This document shows positions 1 to 11,823 of a stretch of DNA of 64,000 nucleotides, in pieces. The stretch is from Macrostomum hystrix (lineage: Eukaryota; Platyhelminthes; Macrostomidae), in assembly GCA_950097015.1 (NCBI GenBank), contig CATNEN010000001.1, forward strand, positions 713,501-777,500, given 5' to 3'. The position numbers were made by a program, and so were the translations under genes. The number at the start of each line of letters is the position of its first letter. Positions within the stretch are counted from its first letter, which is position 1. The notes below the pieces were generated by a model, which saw only the letters and a list, made by a program, of their open reading frames with translations, was not told the DNA's origin and did not search any database.

Positions 1-247
1 TTGGAGGGTGAGAGCGAAAAGCTACTCAAGTACACTTGGCCGCCGCCCCGGAGACGAAATCCCTTCTGCCCAGACCCACTCCCCATCCAACGCTAGCGCA
101 AACAGCCTTCCCAAGAGTTTCCCAGGACCCGGCGAGCTACCGCCGCCCTCTCCTCCGCCGCCGACCAGAACTCTCGATTCGACTCCCAAGCGGCCAGCCA
201 AAATGAAGTCTTTCAACATTCTGGAAGCTTTGGAAGTTCAATCTTAA
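1..247 (+). CDS. Possible 3' coding end of an unknown gene (partial)
   Basis: An open frame runs from the window edge to a TAA at 245-247. It is rich in Pro, Ser and Thr, with a run PPPSPPPPTR, and ends in KMKSFNILEALEVQS. No family is recognised. An AATAAA at 368-373 about 120 bases past the stop would suit a poly(A) signal, which is the main reason to consider it a real terminal exon. The antisense frame is also open (Gly-rich, 22-219), so the coding strand is not certain. The GTGAGAG at about 8 could instead be a splice donor of an exon ending there. Confidence 0.3.
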   Translation, partial: WRVRAKSYSSTLGRRPGDEIPSAQTHSPSNASANSLPKSFPGPGELPPPSPPPPTRTLDSTPKRPAKMKSFNILEALEVQS

Positions 248-367
248 TGCGAGTCCGCCTGGCTGGTGGAACAACTTGGACTTTACCCAGTATATGCAAC
301 TGTACAGGCCCCTCACGCCTCATTATTAGCACTCGCTTACTTAATGTAAGACGTCAATCAGTACATC

Positions 368-373
368 AATAAA
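368..373 (+). promoter_or_regulatory. Possible poly(A) signal AATAAA
   Basis: AATAAA lies about 120 bases after the stop of the candidate terminal exon at 1-247 and just before the 12-bp minisatellite. Confidence 0.25.
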
Positions 374-957
374 TCTGTCTGTCTATCCATCAATCTATCC
401 ATCCATCAATCCATCTATCAATCCATCTATCAACCTATTTATCAATCCATCTATCAATCAATCTATCAATCCATCTATCAATCAATCTATCAATCCATCT
501 ATCAATCCATCTGTCTACCTATCTATCAATCCATCTATCAATCCATCTATCAATCCATCTATCAATCTATCAATCAATCCATCTGTCTACCTATCTATCA
601 ATCCATCAATCAATCCATCTAACAATCCGTCTATCAATCCATCCATCAATCCATCTATCAATCCATCTATCAACCAATTTATCAATCCATCTATCAATCA
701 ATCTATCAATCCATCTATCAATCCATCTATCAATCCATCTATCAATCCATCTATCAATCCATCTATCAATCCATCTATCAATCCATCTATCAATCCATCT
801 ATCAATCCATCTATCAATCCATCTATCAATCCATCTATCAACCTATTTATCAATCCATCTAACAATCCATCTATCAATCCATCTATCAATCAATCTATCA
901 ATCCATCTATCAATCCATCTGTCTATCTATCTATCTATCAATCTATCTACCATATCA
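374..957. repeat. Minisatellite, 12-bp unit CCATCTATCAAT
   Basis: About 48 tandem copies of CCATCTATCAAT with single-base variants and some 4-bp slips (CTGT, CTAC). The middle (about 705-840) is almost perfect; the edges are degenerate. Because 12 is a multiple of 3, the reverse strand reads openly as IDGL repeats, which is an artefact. Confidence 0.95.
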
Positions 958-2293
958 TCTATTTATTAGTCAATTATTCCCTCTAACCAAATCAATCCAT
1001 CAAACTGTCAATCATTCAAATATCAATCTAAGGATTTTCTCATTCTCGACGATTCGAACAAAACAATCTGCGGCATTATAAATCACTACTGATGCTGTGA
1101 TGCTCACGCGGAGGGCAGGTAATATTCATAATTGAAGAATTTAGATGTCGCCTATATTACCATGCGTTTCAATTCAATCACCAAATTTGGTCGCGCATTG
1201 TCCCAGAGTAGATGGCCTAGTGTTCTTCTAACACCCGGTTACACACACAATAAGTCCCTCAACCCGTCTTACCTTCCTTCCTTCCTTGCTTCCACTTTAT
1301 TCTTTCCTTTTTAATTCACGCTCGACTTGGTCCCTTACCTAGTAGTACATTGTCGATCTAACTACTTCTTCAATTTACAATCTGGCCTTCAATTCTTTTT
1401 CTAATCTTATGAAATCTTTTAATTCCCAAACACTGCTTGCCGCTTTAAATCTAGAGTTGATAAAAAGGCCTCTTGGCAGGGTAAGAGAGTAGAGAATATC
1501 TTGTAAATTCAATAAGCAACTAAGTTTGCTCACATTGAATGCTTAAATTGCTTAGCTAAGTAGCAACGGCAGCAGCAGCACAAGAAGAAAGAAAGACAGA
1601 ATAAAGAAAAAATGCAGAAGTGCTACTAGGAGCCTTTCCTACAGAAGCCTTCATGCAGTTCAACATAAAGACGGAGATACAGGAGAGCTGTTGGGTGGGT
1701 GGGTGCCAGGGTAGGCCCGCACTCACCCACCGCTTCAAGCAGCCTAGAATAGGGATTGGGTAAGATTGAAATAGGCGAGACAAGATGACTGCGTTTGGAA
1801 ACAAGAAAGAATCCATATTATAAGCTCTTCATGGTAGCGCTGAACGCACCAAGGCCTGGAAGAGGCGGGATCTACCCCCTCCCAACCTCCCCCGCCCAAA
1901 CTCCTGGTGAGCAATGGGGCTCATGAAAAATTCATCCGATTCCAACCCGGAGTAGCCGTCATGTGTTCAAAACATTTTCACTGTTTCTCACTCACGCGCA
2001 CACAGCTGATCCTCATAATCCTCACTGTTAATCTGAAAATTTCCTTATAACTGAGATTGCATCGTGTCCTATTTATGTGCGGGGCGAATGATCTGGTGTC
2101 AAGAAAACGATTACATATTGCAATGACTTTACTAATTAAAGAGATTGTATTGTTATCGGTGAAACTATTCTATAGTACTTTTATGAATGCACTTTTGTTG
2201 GATAATTATCGTAATCTTGATGTGAGAAATGCAATCAATTTGCCGAAATACTCGAAATGGCACCCGGAATCCATGTCGGCGATGCAAAATCAT
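958..2293. other. No gene recognised
   Basis: Mixed-composition DNA with no convincing coding exon. It has a short CCTT run near 1270. Short open frames on both strands show no family signature. Confidence 0.5.
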
Positions 2294-2965
2294 AGGTGGC
2301 GCATCCCACCATAGGATGGCTCACCCCAAATCCGAGGTGGCTCACCCCAAATCCAAGGTGGCTCACCCCAAATCCGAGGTGGCTCACCCCAAATCCGAGG
2401 TGGCTCACCCCAAATCCGAGGTGGCTCACCCCAAATCCGAGGTGGCTCACCCCAAATCCGAGGTGGCTCACCACAAATCCAAGGTGGCTCACCCCAAATT
2501 CAAAGTGGCGCAACCCCTAATCCGATTTGGTGCAACCCCAAATCCAAGGTTGCTCAACCCAAATACATTTAGGGGGCTCACCCCAAATCCGAGGTGGCTC
2601 ACCCCAAATCCAAGGTGGCTCACCCCAAATTCAAAGTGGCGCAACCCCTAATCCGATTTGGTGCAACCCCAAATCCAAGGTTGCTCAACCCAAATACATT
2701 TAAGGGGCTCACCCCAAATCCTATTAGTGGGCTCATCCCGAATCCAATTAAGGGGCTCACCCCAAATCCAAGGTGGCTCACCCAAAATCCAAGGTGGCGC
2801 AACCCCAAATCCAAGGTGGCGCAACCTCAAATCCAAGGTGGCGCAACCCCAAATCCAAGGTGGCGCAACCCCAAATCCAAGGTGGCGCAACCCCAAATTC
2901 AAGGTGGCTCACCCCTAAATCCAAGTGGCGCTCCTCAAATCCCCCTTGGCACCCTCGAAACCCCT
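2294..2965. repeat. Minisatellite, about 21-bp unit (GGTGGCTCACCCCAAATCC)
   Basis: Tandem copies of GGTGGCTCACCCCAAATCC plus two bases. From about 2795 they shift to a GGTGGCGCAACCCCAAATCC variant. A block of about 110 bases, including AAAGTGGCGCAACCCCTAAT, occurs twice about 131 bases apart (near 2492 and 2623), so there is higher-order duplication. Long open frames in several phases are by-products of the periodicity. The array starts about 75 bases inside the intron that would follow the candidate exon at 3041-3179. Confidence 0.95.
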
Positions 2966-3040
2966 TAGTGGCGACCATAAGATCAGGCTTCGCCCCCTTG
3001 ACTACAAGCACCAAAGACCACGCAGATGCTAATCGCTCAC

Positions 3041-3179
3041 CTTTGATCTGTTCCAGACTCTGATGTCGCCGGAACAGGTGCCTCGGAAATCGAGACCGGC
3101 CGCTGCTTAATTTCGACGGAGTCGACGGTGACACTGTCGAATGGGTGGCATCGATCGTCTGTGTTGGCGCGGACTGCAT
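3041..3179 (-). CDS. Candidate first coding exon of an unknown gene
   Basis: On the minus strand an ATG at 3179-3177 opens a frame beginning MQSAPTQTIDATHSTVS. It continues through a basic stretch (RSRFPRHLFRRHQSLEQIK) to a strong donor, AAAG|GTGAGC, at 3041/3040. The exon would end in phase 1. Its composition is balanced and the donor is good, but no family is recognised and no second exon was found to the left. It could be chance. Confidence 0.3.
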
Positions 3180-4075
3180 GATGTACAACGCGAACAGAAT
3201 ATGATCTTCTCTCCTATAGCAGGGAAAATTGATTTTATATGGTAACTAAAAGCGACGCGAAGAAATCGAGAGCTGTCGAGAATGAGCCTATAACTCAGTA
3301 CCCCAACCCCAACCTCCCAAATCCGGAGTCGATTGATGCTGTGGAAAACTAGGGAAAAAAAACTAGGAGAAAAATGCTTCAATGCAGTTGGTTGAGGGCA
3401 AAGGCGAGACGAGAACTAGAGGAGGCCAGAGAGAGAGGGTGGAGACGAGGCACTTGCATCGGATGAGGGGGCACGTAGCTCCAGGGAAGCGCAAAGTAAG
3501 AAGCAGAGAGACTATGAGAGACAAGCCCTAATGCTCCCTATTCATTGGCTGCTAAAGCTGAAAAGACCCGGATGGCTACAAAGGAATCACACCGCAATAT
3601 ATAGTTAGTGCCGATATAACCCATCAATAGAATACGCCATCACGGCATCCTATGCGTACGCAAACGTTCCGTTACAAATCCCCTAAATGACGCCGCAATC
3701 AATCTCGTATGAATGTATGAGACAAGCCATCCCTTGTAGTTGGCTGAATGTGACAAAATGTACCCAGATTCAAATGCTTTACAACACGAAAACGGCCTCC
3801 ACAAGCGTATCGTGTTACAATATATTTCGGGTGCGCCTTAAACAACAATGCCACCTGTTAGCATCACCTGGCAACCCTGTGTAATCCCCTAACAATGACA
3901 AAAGCTAATTTTGCTAAATATGAGCTGCCGTGAGAGCACCTGGGCTTCAATACTCTCTCAAAAATGAAGGCTATTCTCAACCGAATCGAGCCGCAGCTAT
4001 TATAGTATATAGCTTATTACGCTTCTTATCTACCAATTTTGAATTTATTCAACCAGAACTTTCACATTCATCGCT
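3180..4075. other. No gene recognised
   Basis: No repeat array and no recognisable coding exon. If the exon at 3041-3179 is real, the promoter of that minus-strand gene would lie here. Confidence 0.4.
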
Positions 4076-7000
4076 GAATATTCTCAAACAGACACCGGCT
4101 CATTCTGAGGATCTGGTAGGATCAATTTGCTCAAACTGAGGATCTGGGAAAATTGTTATTTTATTTGAGGATCCGAGATGATGGGATCTGAGAATCCGGG
4201 ATAATCTAGTTGAATCTGAGGATCTGGGATAATTTAGTTGAATCTGAGGATCTGGGATAAACTAGCTGAATCTGAGGATCTGGGATAATCTAGTTGAATC
4301 TGAGGATCTGGGATAATCTAGCTGAATCTGAGGATCTGGGATAATCTAGTTGAATCTGAGGATCTGGGATAATCTAGTTGAATCTGAGGATCTGGGATAA
4401 TCTAGTTGAATCTGAGGATCTGGGATAATCTAGCTGAATCTGAGGATCTGGGATAATCTAGCTGAATCTGAGGATCTGGGATAATCTAGCTGAATCTGAG
4501 GATCTGGGATAATCTAGCTGAATCTGAGGATCTGGGATAATCTAGCTGAATCTGAGGATCTGGGATAATCTAGCTGAATCTGAGGATCTGGGATAATCTA
4601 GCTGAATCTGAGGATCTGGGATAATCTAGCTGAATCTGAGGATCTGGGATAATCTAGCTGAATCTGAGGATCTGGGATAATCTAGCTGAATCTGAGGATC
4701 TGGGATAATCTAGTTGAATCTGAGGATCTGGGATAATCTAGTTGAATCTGAGGATCTGGGATAATCTAGCTGAATCTGAGGATCTGGGATAATCTAGTTG
4801 AATCTGAGGATCTGGGATAATCTAGCTGAATCTGAGAATCTGAGATAATCTAGCTGAATCTGAGGATCTGGGATAATCTAGCTGAATCTGAGGATCTGGG
4901 ATAATCTAGTTGAATCTGAGGATCTGGGATAATCTAGCTGAATCTGAGGATCTGGGATAATCTAGCTGAATCTGAGGATCTGGGATAATCTAGTTGAATC
5001 TGAGGATCTGGGATAATCTAGTTGAATCTGAGGATCTGGGATAATCTAGCTGAATCTGAGGATCTGGGATAATCTAGCTGAATCTGAGGATCTGGGATAA
5101 TCTTGTTGAATCTGACGATCTGGGATAATCTAGCTGAATCTGAGGATCTGGGATAATCTAGCTGAATCTGAGGATCTGGGATAATCTAGCTGAATCTGAG
5201 GATCTGGGATAATCTTGTTGAATCTGACGATCTGGGATAATCTAGCTGAATCTGAGGATCTGGGATAATCTAGTTGAATCTGAGGATCTGGGACAATCTA
5301 GCTGAATCTGAGGATCTGGGATAATCTAGCTGAATCTGAGGATCTGGGATAATCTTGTTGAATCTGACCATCTGGGATAATCTAGCTGAATCTGAGGATC
5401 TGGGATAATCTAGCTGAATTTGAGGATCTGGGATAATCTAGTTGAATCTGAGGATCTGGGATAATCTAGTTGAATCTGAGGATCTGGGATAATCTAGCTG
5501 AATTTGAGGATCTGGGACAATCTAGTTGAATCTGAGGATCTGGGATAATCTAGCTGAATCTGAGGATCTGGGATAATCTAGCTGAATCTGAGGATCTGGG
5601 ATAATCTAGCTGAATCTGAGGATCTGGGATAATCTAGCTGAATCTGAGGATCTGGGATAATCTAGCTGAATCTGAGGATCTGGGATAATCTAGCTGAATC
5701 TGAGGATCTGGGATAATCTAGCTGAATCTGAGGATCTGGGATAATCTAGCTGAATCTGAGGATCTGGGATAATCTAGCTGAATCTGAGGATCTGGGATAA
5801 TCTAGCTGAATCTGAGGATCTGGGATAATCTAGTTGAATCTGAGGATCTGGGATAATCTAGCTGAATCTGAGGATCTGGGATAATCTAGCTGAATCTGAG
5901 GATCTGGGATAATCTAGCTGAATCTGAGGATCTGGGATAATCTAGCTGAATCTGAGAATCTGAGATAATCTAGCTGAATCTGAGGATCTGGGATAATCTA
6001 GCTGAATCTGAGGATCTGGGATAATCTAGCTGAATCTGAGGATCTGGGATAATCTAGCTGAATCTGAGGATCTGGGATAATCTAGCTGAATCTGAGGATC
6101 TGGGATAATCTAGCTGAATCTGAGGATCTGGGATAATCTAGCTGAATCTGAGGATCTGGGATAATCTAGCTGAATCTGAGGATCTGGGATAATCTAGTTG
6201 AATCTGAGGATCTGGGATAATCTAGCTGAATCTGAGGATCTGGGATAATCTAGCTGAATCTGAGAATCTGAGATAATCTAGCTGAATCTGAGGATCTGGG
6301 ATAATCTAGCTGAATCTGAGGATCTGGGATAATCTAGTTGAATCTGAGGATCTGGGATAATCTAGCTGAATCTGAGGATCTGGGATAATCTAGCTGAATC
6401 TGAGGATCTGGGATAATCTAGCTGAATCTGAGGATCTGGGATAATCTAGTTGAATCTGAGGATCTGGGATAATCTAGCTGAATCTGAGAATCTGAGATAA
6501 TCTAGCTGAATCTGAGGATCTGGGATAATCTAGCTGAATCTGAGGATCTGGGATAATCTAGTTGAATCTGAGGATCTGGGATAATCTAGCTGAATCTGAG
6601 GATCTGGGATAATCTAGCTGAATCTGAGGATCTGGGATAATCTAGTTGAATCTGAGGATCTGGGATAATCTAGCTGAATCTGAGGATCTGGGATAATCTA
6701 GCTGAATCTGAGGATCTGGGATAATCTAGCTGAATCTGAGGATCTGGGATAATCTTGTTGAATCTGACGATCTGGGATAATCTAGTTGAATCTGAGGATC
6801 TGGGATAATCTAGCTGAATCTGAGGATCTGGGATAATCTAGCTGAATCTGAGGATCTGGGATAATCTAGTTGAATCTGAGGATCTGGGATAATCTTGTTG
6901 AATCTGAGGATCTGGGATAATCTAGCTGAATCTGAGGATCTGGGACAATCTAGCTGAATCTGAGGATCTGGGATAATCTAGTTGAATCTGAGGATCTGGG

Positions 7001-7828
7001 ATAATCTTGTTGAATCTGAGGATCTGGGATAATCTAGCTGAATCTGAGGATCTGGGATAATCTAGCTGAATCTGAGGATCTGGGATAATCTAGTTGAATC
7101 TGAGGATCTGGGATAATCTTGTTGAATCTGACGATCTGGGATAATCTAGCTGAATCTGAGGATCTGGGATAATCTTGTTGAATCTGACGATCTGGGATAA
7201 TCTAGCTGAATCTGAGGATCTGGGATAATCTAGCTGAATCTGAGGATCTGGGATAATCTTGTTGAATCTGACGATCTGGGATAATCTAGTTGAATCTGAG
7301 GATCTGGGATAATCTTGTTGAATCTGACGATCTGGGATAATCTAGCTGAATTTGAGGATCTGGGATAATCTAGTTGAATCTGAGGATCTGGGATAATCTA
7401 GCTGAATCTGAGGATCTGGGATAATCTAGCTGAATTTGAGGATCTGGGATAATCTTGTTGAATCTGAGGATCTGGGATAATCTAGTTGAATCTGAGGATC
7501 TGGGATAATCTTGTTGAATCTGACGATCTGGGATAATCTAGCTGAATCTGAGGATCTGGGATAATCTAGCTGAATCTGAGGATCTGGGATAATCTAGTTG
7601 AATCTGAGGATCTGGGATAATCTAGCTGAATCTGAGGATCTGGGATAATCTAGCTGAATCTGAGGATCTGGGATAATCTAGCTGAATCTGAGGATCTGGG
7701 ATAATCTAGCTGAATCTGAGGATCTGGGATAATCTTGTTGAATCTGACGATCTGGGATAATCTAGCTGAATTTGAGGATCTGGGATAATTTAGCTGAATC
7801 TGAGGATCTGGGATAATCTAGCTGAATT

Positions 7829-9051
7829 TGAGGATCTGGGATAATCTTGTTGAATCTGACGATCTGGGATAATCTAGCTGAATTTGAGGATCTGGGATAA
7901 TTTAGCTGAATCTGAGGATCTGGGATAATCTAGCTGAATTTGAGGATCTGGGATAATCTAGTTGAATCTAAGGATCTGGGATAATCTAGCTGAATTTGAG
8001 GATCTGGGACAATCTAGCTGAATCTGAGGATCTGGGATAATCTAGTTGAATCTGAGGATCTGGGATAATCTTGTTGAATCTGACGATCTGGGATAATCTA
8101 GCTGAATCTGAGGATCTGGGATAATCTAGCTGAATTTGAGGATCTGGGATAATCTAGTTGAATCTGAGGATCTGGGATAATCTAGCTGAATCTGAGGATC
8201 TGGGATAATCTAGTTGAATCTGAGGATCTGGGATAATCTAGTTGAATCTGAGGATCTGGGATAATCTAGTTGAATCTGAGGATCTGGGATAATCTAGCTG
8301 AATCTGAGGATCTGGGATAATCTAGCTGAATTTGAGGATCTGGGACAATCTAGTTGAATCTGAGGATCTGGGATAATCTAGCTGAATCTGAGGATCTGGG
8401 ACAATCTAGTTGAATCTGAGGATCTGGGACAATCTAGTTGAATCTGAGGATCTGGGACAATCTTGTTGAATCTGAGGATCTGGGACAATCTAGTTGAATC
8501 TGAGGATCTGGGACAATCTAGCTGAATCTGAGGATCTGGGATAATCTAGCTGAATTTGAGGATCTGGGATAATCTAGCTGAATTTGAGGATCTGGGATAA
8601 TCTAGTGGAATCTGAGGATCTGGGATAATCTAGTTGAATCTGAGGATCTGGGATAATCTAGCTGAATCTGAGGATCTGGGATAATCTTGTTGAATCTGAC
8701 GATCTGGGATAATCTAGCTGAATTTGAGGATCTGGGATAATTTAGCTGAATCTGAGGATCTGGGATAATCTAGCTGAATTTGAGGATCTGGGATAATCTA
8801 GTTGAATCTAAGGATCTGGGATAATCTAGCTGAATTTGAGGATCTGGGACAATCTAGCTGAATCTGAGGATCTGGGATAATCTAGTTGAATCTGAGGATC
8901 TGGGATAATCTTGTTGAATCTGACGATCTGGGATAATCTAGCTGAATCTGAGGATCTGGGATAATCTAGCTGAATTTGAGGATCTGGGATAATCTAGTTG
9001 AATCTGAGGATCTGGGATAATCTAGCTGAATCTGAGGATCTGGGATAATCT
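7829..9051. repeat. 840-bp (30-unit) duplication inside the 28-bp array
   Basis: A stretch of about 382 bases (7829-8211) recurs without mismatch at 8669-9051. The offset is 840 bp, exactly 30 units, and the block shares rare variants such as AATCTAAGGATCTGGG at 7964 and 8804. The match ends with single-base differences on each side. This indicates recent unequal exchange or block amplification. Confidence 0.85.
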
Positions 9052-9220
9052 AGCTGAATCTGAGGATCTGGGATAATCTAGCTGAATCTGAGGATCTGGG
9101 ATAATCTAGTTGAATCTGAGGATCTGGGATAATCTAGCTGAATCTGAGGATCTGGGATAATCTAGCTGAATCTGAGGATCTGGGATAATCTAGCTGAATC
9201 TGAGGATCTGGGATAATCTA

Positions 9221-9892
9221 GTGGAATCTGAGGATCTGGGATAATCTAGTTGAATCTGAGGATCTGGGATAATCTAGCTGAATCTGAGGATCTGGGATAA
9301 TCTTGTTGAATCTGACGATCTGGGATAATCTAGTTGAATCTGAGGATCAGGGATAATCTAGTTGAATCTGAGGATCTGGGATAATCTAGCTGAATCTGAG
9401 GATCTGGGATAATCTAGCTGAATCTGAGGATCTGGGATAATCTAGTGGAATCTGAGGATCTGGGATAATCTAGTTGAATCTGAGGATCTGGGATAATCTA
9501 GCTGAATCTGAGGATCTGGGATAATCTTGTTGAATCTGACGATCTGGGATAATCTAGTTGAATCTGAGGATCAGGGATAATCTAGTTGAATCTGAGGATC
9601 TGGGATAATCTAGCTGAATCTGAGGATCTGGGATAATCTAGCTGAATCTGAGGATCTGGGATAATCTAGTGGAATCTGAGGATCTGGGATAATCTAGTTG
9701 AATCTGAGGATCAGGGATAATCTAGTTGAATCTGAGGATCTGGGATAAACTAGCTGAATCTGAGGATCTGGGATAATCTAGCTGAATTTGAGGATCAGGG
9801 ATAATCTAGCTGAATTTGAGGATCTGTGACAATCTAGTTGTATCTGAGGATCAGGGATAATCTAGTTTAATCTGAGGATCAGGGATAATCTA
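9221..9892. repeat. 224-bp (8-unit) higher-order repeat, about three copies
   Basis: The rare variant TAGTGGAATCTGAGGATC begins near 9221, 9445 and 9669, spaced exactly 224 bp (8 units). The accompanying order of other variants (TTGTTG/TGACGATC, then GGATCAGGG) is largely preserved. This is higher-order organisation like that of centromeric satellites, here in a small array. Confidence 0.8.
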
Positions 9893-10170
9893 GCTGAATC
9901 TGAGGATCTGGGATAATCTAGCTGAATTTAAGGATCTGGGATAATCTAGCTGAATCTGAGGATCTGGGATAATCTAGCTGAATCTGAGGATCTGGGATAA
10001 TCTAGCTGAATCTGAGGATCTGGGATAATCTAGCTGAATCTGACGATCTGGGATAATCTAGCTGAATCTGAGGATCTGGGATAATCTAGCTGAATCTGAG
10101 GATCTGCGATAATCTAGTTGAATCTGAGGATCTGGGATAATCTAGTTGTATCTGAGGATCAGGGAAAGCT

Positions 10171-11100
10171 ATGAGAATCTAAGGATTTAAGGAAACAATT
10201 TTAATAAGTTAATCTTGGGAATAGTGATTTTTTGAAGATCCCAATAAAAACAGAATAAGTTTTCGAAAACAAAAAATCGGACGATTTCGAATGAATCACA
10301 GAATGTCACGGGGAATGGCAGTTAGTTCATAATTTAACTCTGTATTTTTTGTATTTTTATTGCTTTTTCACTGTTAAAAGATGTACGTCATGAAAAGAAA
10401 AGAAGGACAAAAGAATGGCACGACAGTTAGATACTGAAATGAATTAATTATTGAATAACTGCAGACAGAAATTCAAGGACTAATTGGCAAACCATACTGC
10501 TGATAGTAGTGTGTGTTAGCGGAAAAGTTAGATAAACGAAAGTAATAGTTGAAAATACTTGGAGCTTGTTAAAGCAATCAAACAGGAACCGAGCAAGGAA
10601 AAACAATTAAAATAAAAAACTGGCAGTGTAAGAAATTAAAATTAAACTTTCTTACTTACAAGCAATTGTCCGACAGCAAAGGTTAAATTCACAACAAAAG
10701 AAAGATTTGAATAAAAACTAATTGGCGTTTAATATTAACAGAGAATTTTAAATAAAATAAATTTATTAAATTAAATCAGTTCAATCAGAAAACACTATGA
10801 TGTTGTTCATTAAGAAGATTAGGCTTCGAGTGAATAAGATTAACAATATAACTACCAATGTTTTTATAAGAGCTTATAGTTAAAGATTTTAAGTAAAATA
10901 GGGTGATATAGGTCGTACTCTAATCAAGAAATCAAGAATTCTTTCAATCCGCTTAATGAAACGTATGAATCTTAGGATAGAATGAAACTGGTTCTAAGGA
11001 TTAAAATGAAAAGAAACTGTATGTTTTTGATTCTAAGAAATGGTTTCCTAGGATTAGAAGTAAGAATCTTGTCAAGATTCTTTTTGAAACTAGTCAGCGG
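10171..11100. other. AT-rich intergenic DNA
   Basis: AT-rich and without open frames of note. It lies between the 28-bp array and the degenerate repeat downstream of the SUN-domain gene. Confidence 0.5.
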
Positions 11101-11640
11101 AATTCTAAAAAATAGAATATTATTGAGGATTCAAAGAAACGATGTCTGTCTTAGTTTCTAATAAACGATGTCCCGGGATTCTAAGAAAAGACTGTTTTAG
11201 ATTCTAAGAAAAGACTGATCAGGATAAAAAAACGATGTCTTAGGATTCTAAGAAACGATGTCTCGGGATTCTAAGAAAAAACTGCTTAGGATTCTAAGAA
11301 ACAACGTCTCAGAATTCTAAGAAAAGGCTGCTCAGGATTCAAAAAACGATGTCTCGGGATTCTAAGAAAAGACTGCTCAGGATTCTAAGAAACAACGTCT
11401 CAGAATTCTAAGAAAAAGCTGCTCAGGATTCAAAGAAACGATGTCTCAGGATTCTAAAAAAACTATATCACAGGATTCAAAGAAACGATGTCTCGTAATT
11501 TTAAGATAAGACTGCTTAGGATTCAAAGCAACGATGTCCCAGGATTCTAAGCAACGATGTCTCAGGGTTATAAGAAACGATGTCTCGGAATTCTAAGAAA
11601 AGACTGCTTAGGATTTTAAGAAACAATGTCTCAGGACCTG
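11100..11640. repeat. Degenerate minisatellite, about 22-bp unit
   Basis: Repeated GGATTCTAAGAAACGATGTC with a variant half reading AAAAGACTGCTCAGGATTC, often alternating as 44-bp dimers. It is much more diverged than the other arrays in the window, so probably older. Confidence 0.75.
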
Positions 11641-11823
11641 AGACACAGCATCCATGTATTTATTTGACTTTGTTTTATTTTTTAAGTGATTCTAGGAAAT
11701 TTTCTTAGTTGACAAATTTGTTTAACAGTATTACATTGGGACCAATATTTTCAGAACCATAATAACAGACGTAAAAATTAATATCAACATTGAAATTGTT
11801 ATCACACAATCCAAAAACAAGCT

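Larger units (their letters stand above)
4100..10170. repeat. 6-kb satellite-like array, 28-bp unit
   Basis: About 215 tandem 28-bp units, each built from AATCTGAGGATCTGGGATAA plus TCTAGCTG. Variants include TAGTTG, TTGTTG with TGACGATC, TAGTGG, AATTTGAGG, GGGACAATC and GAATCTGAG for GGATCTGGG. Units hold exact 28-bp register over kilobases. The first and last few units (4100-4200 and 9800-10170) are degenerate, as expected at array edges. Longer-period duplications (224 and 840 bp) occur inside. It lies downstream of the SUN-domain gene, which is transcribed toward it. Confidence 0.98.
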
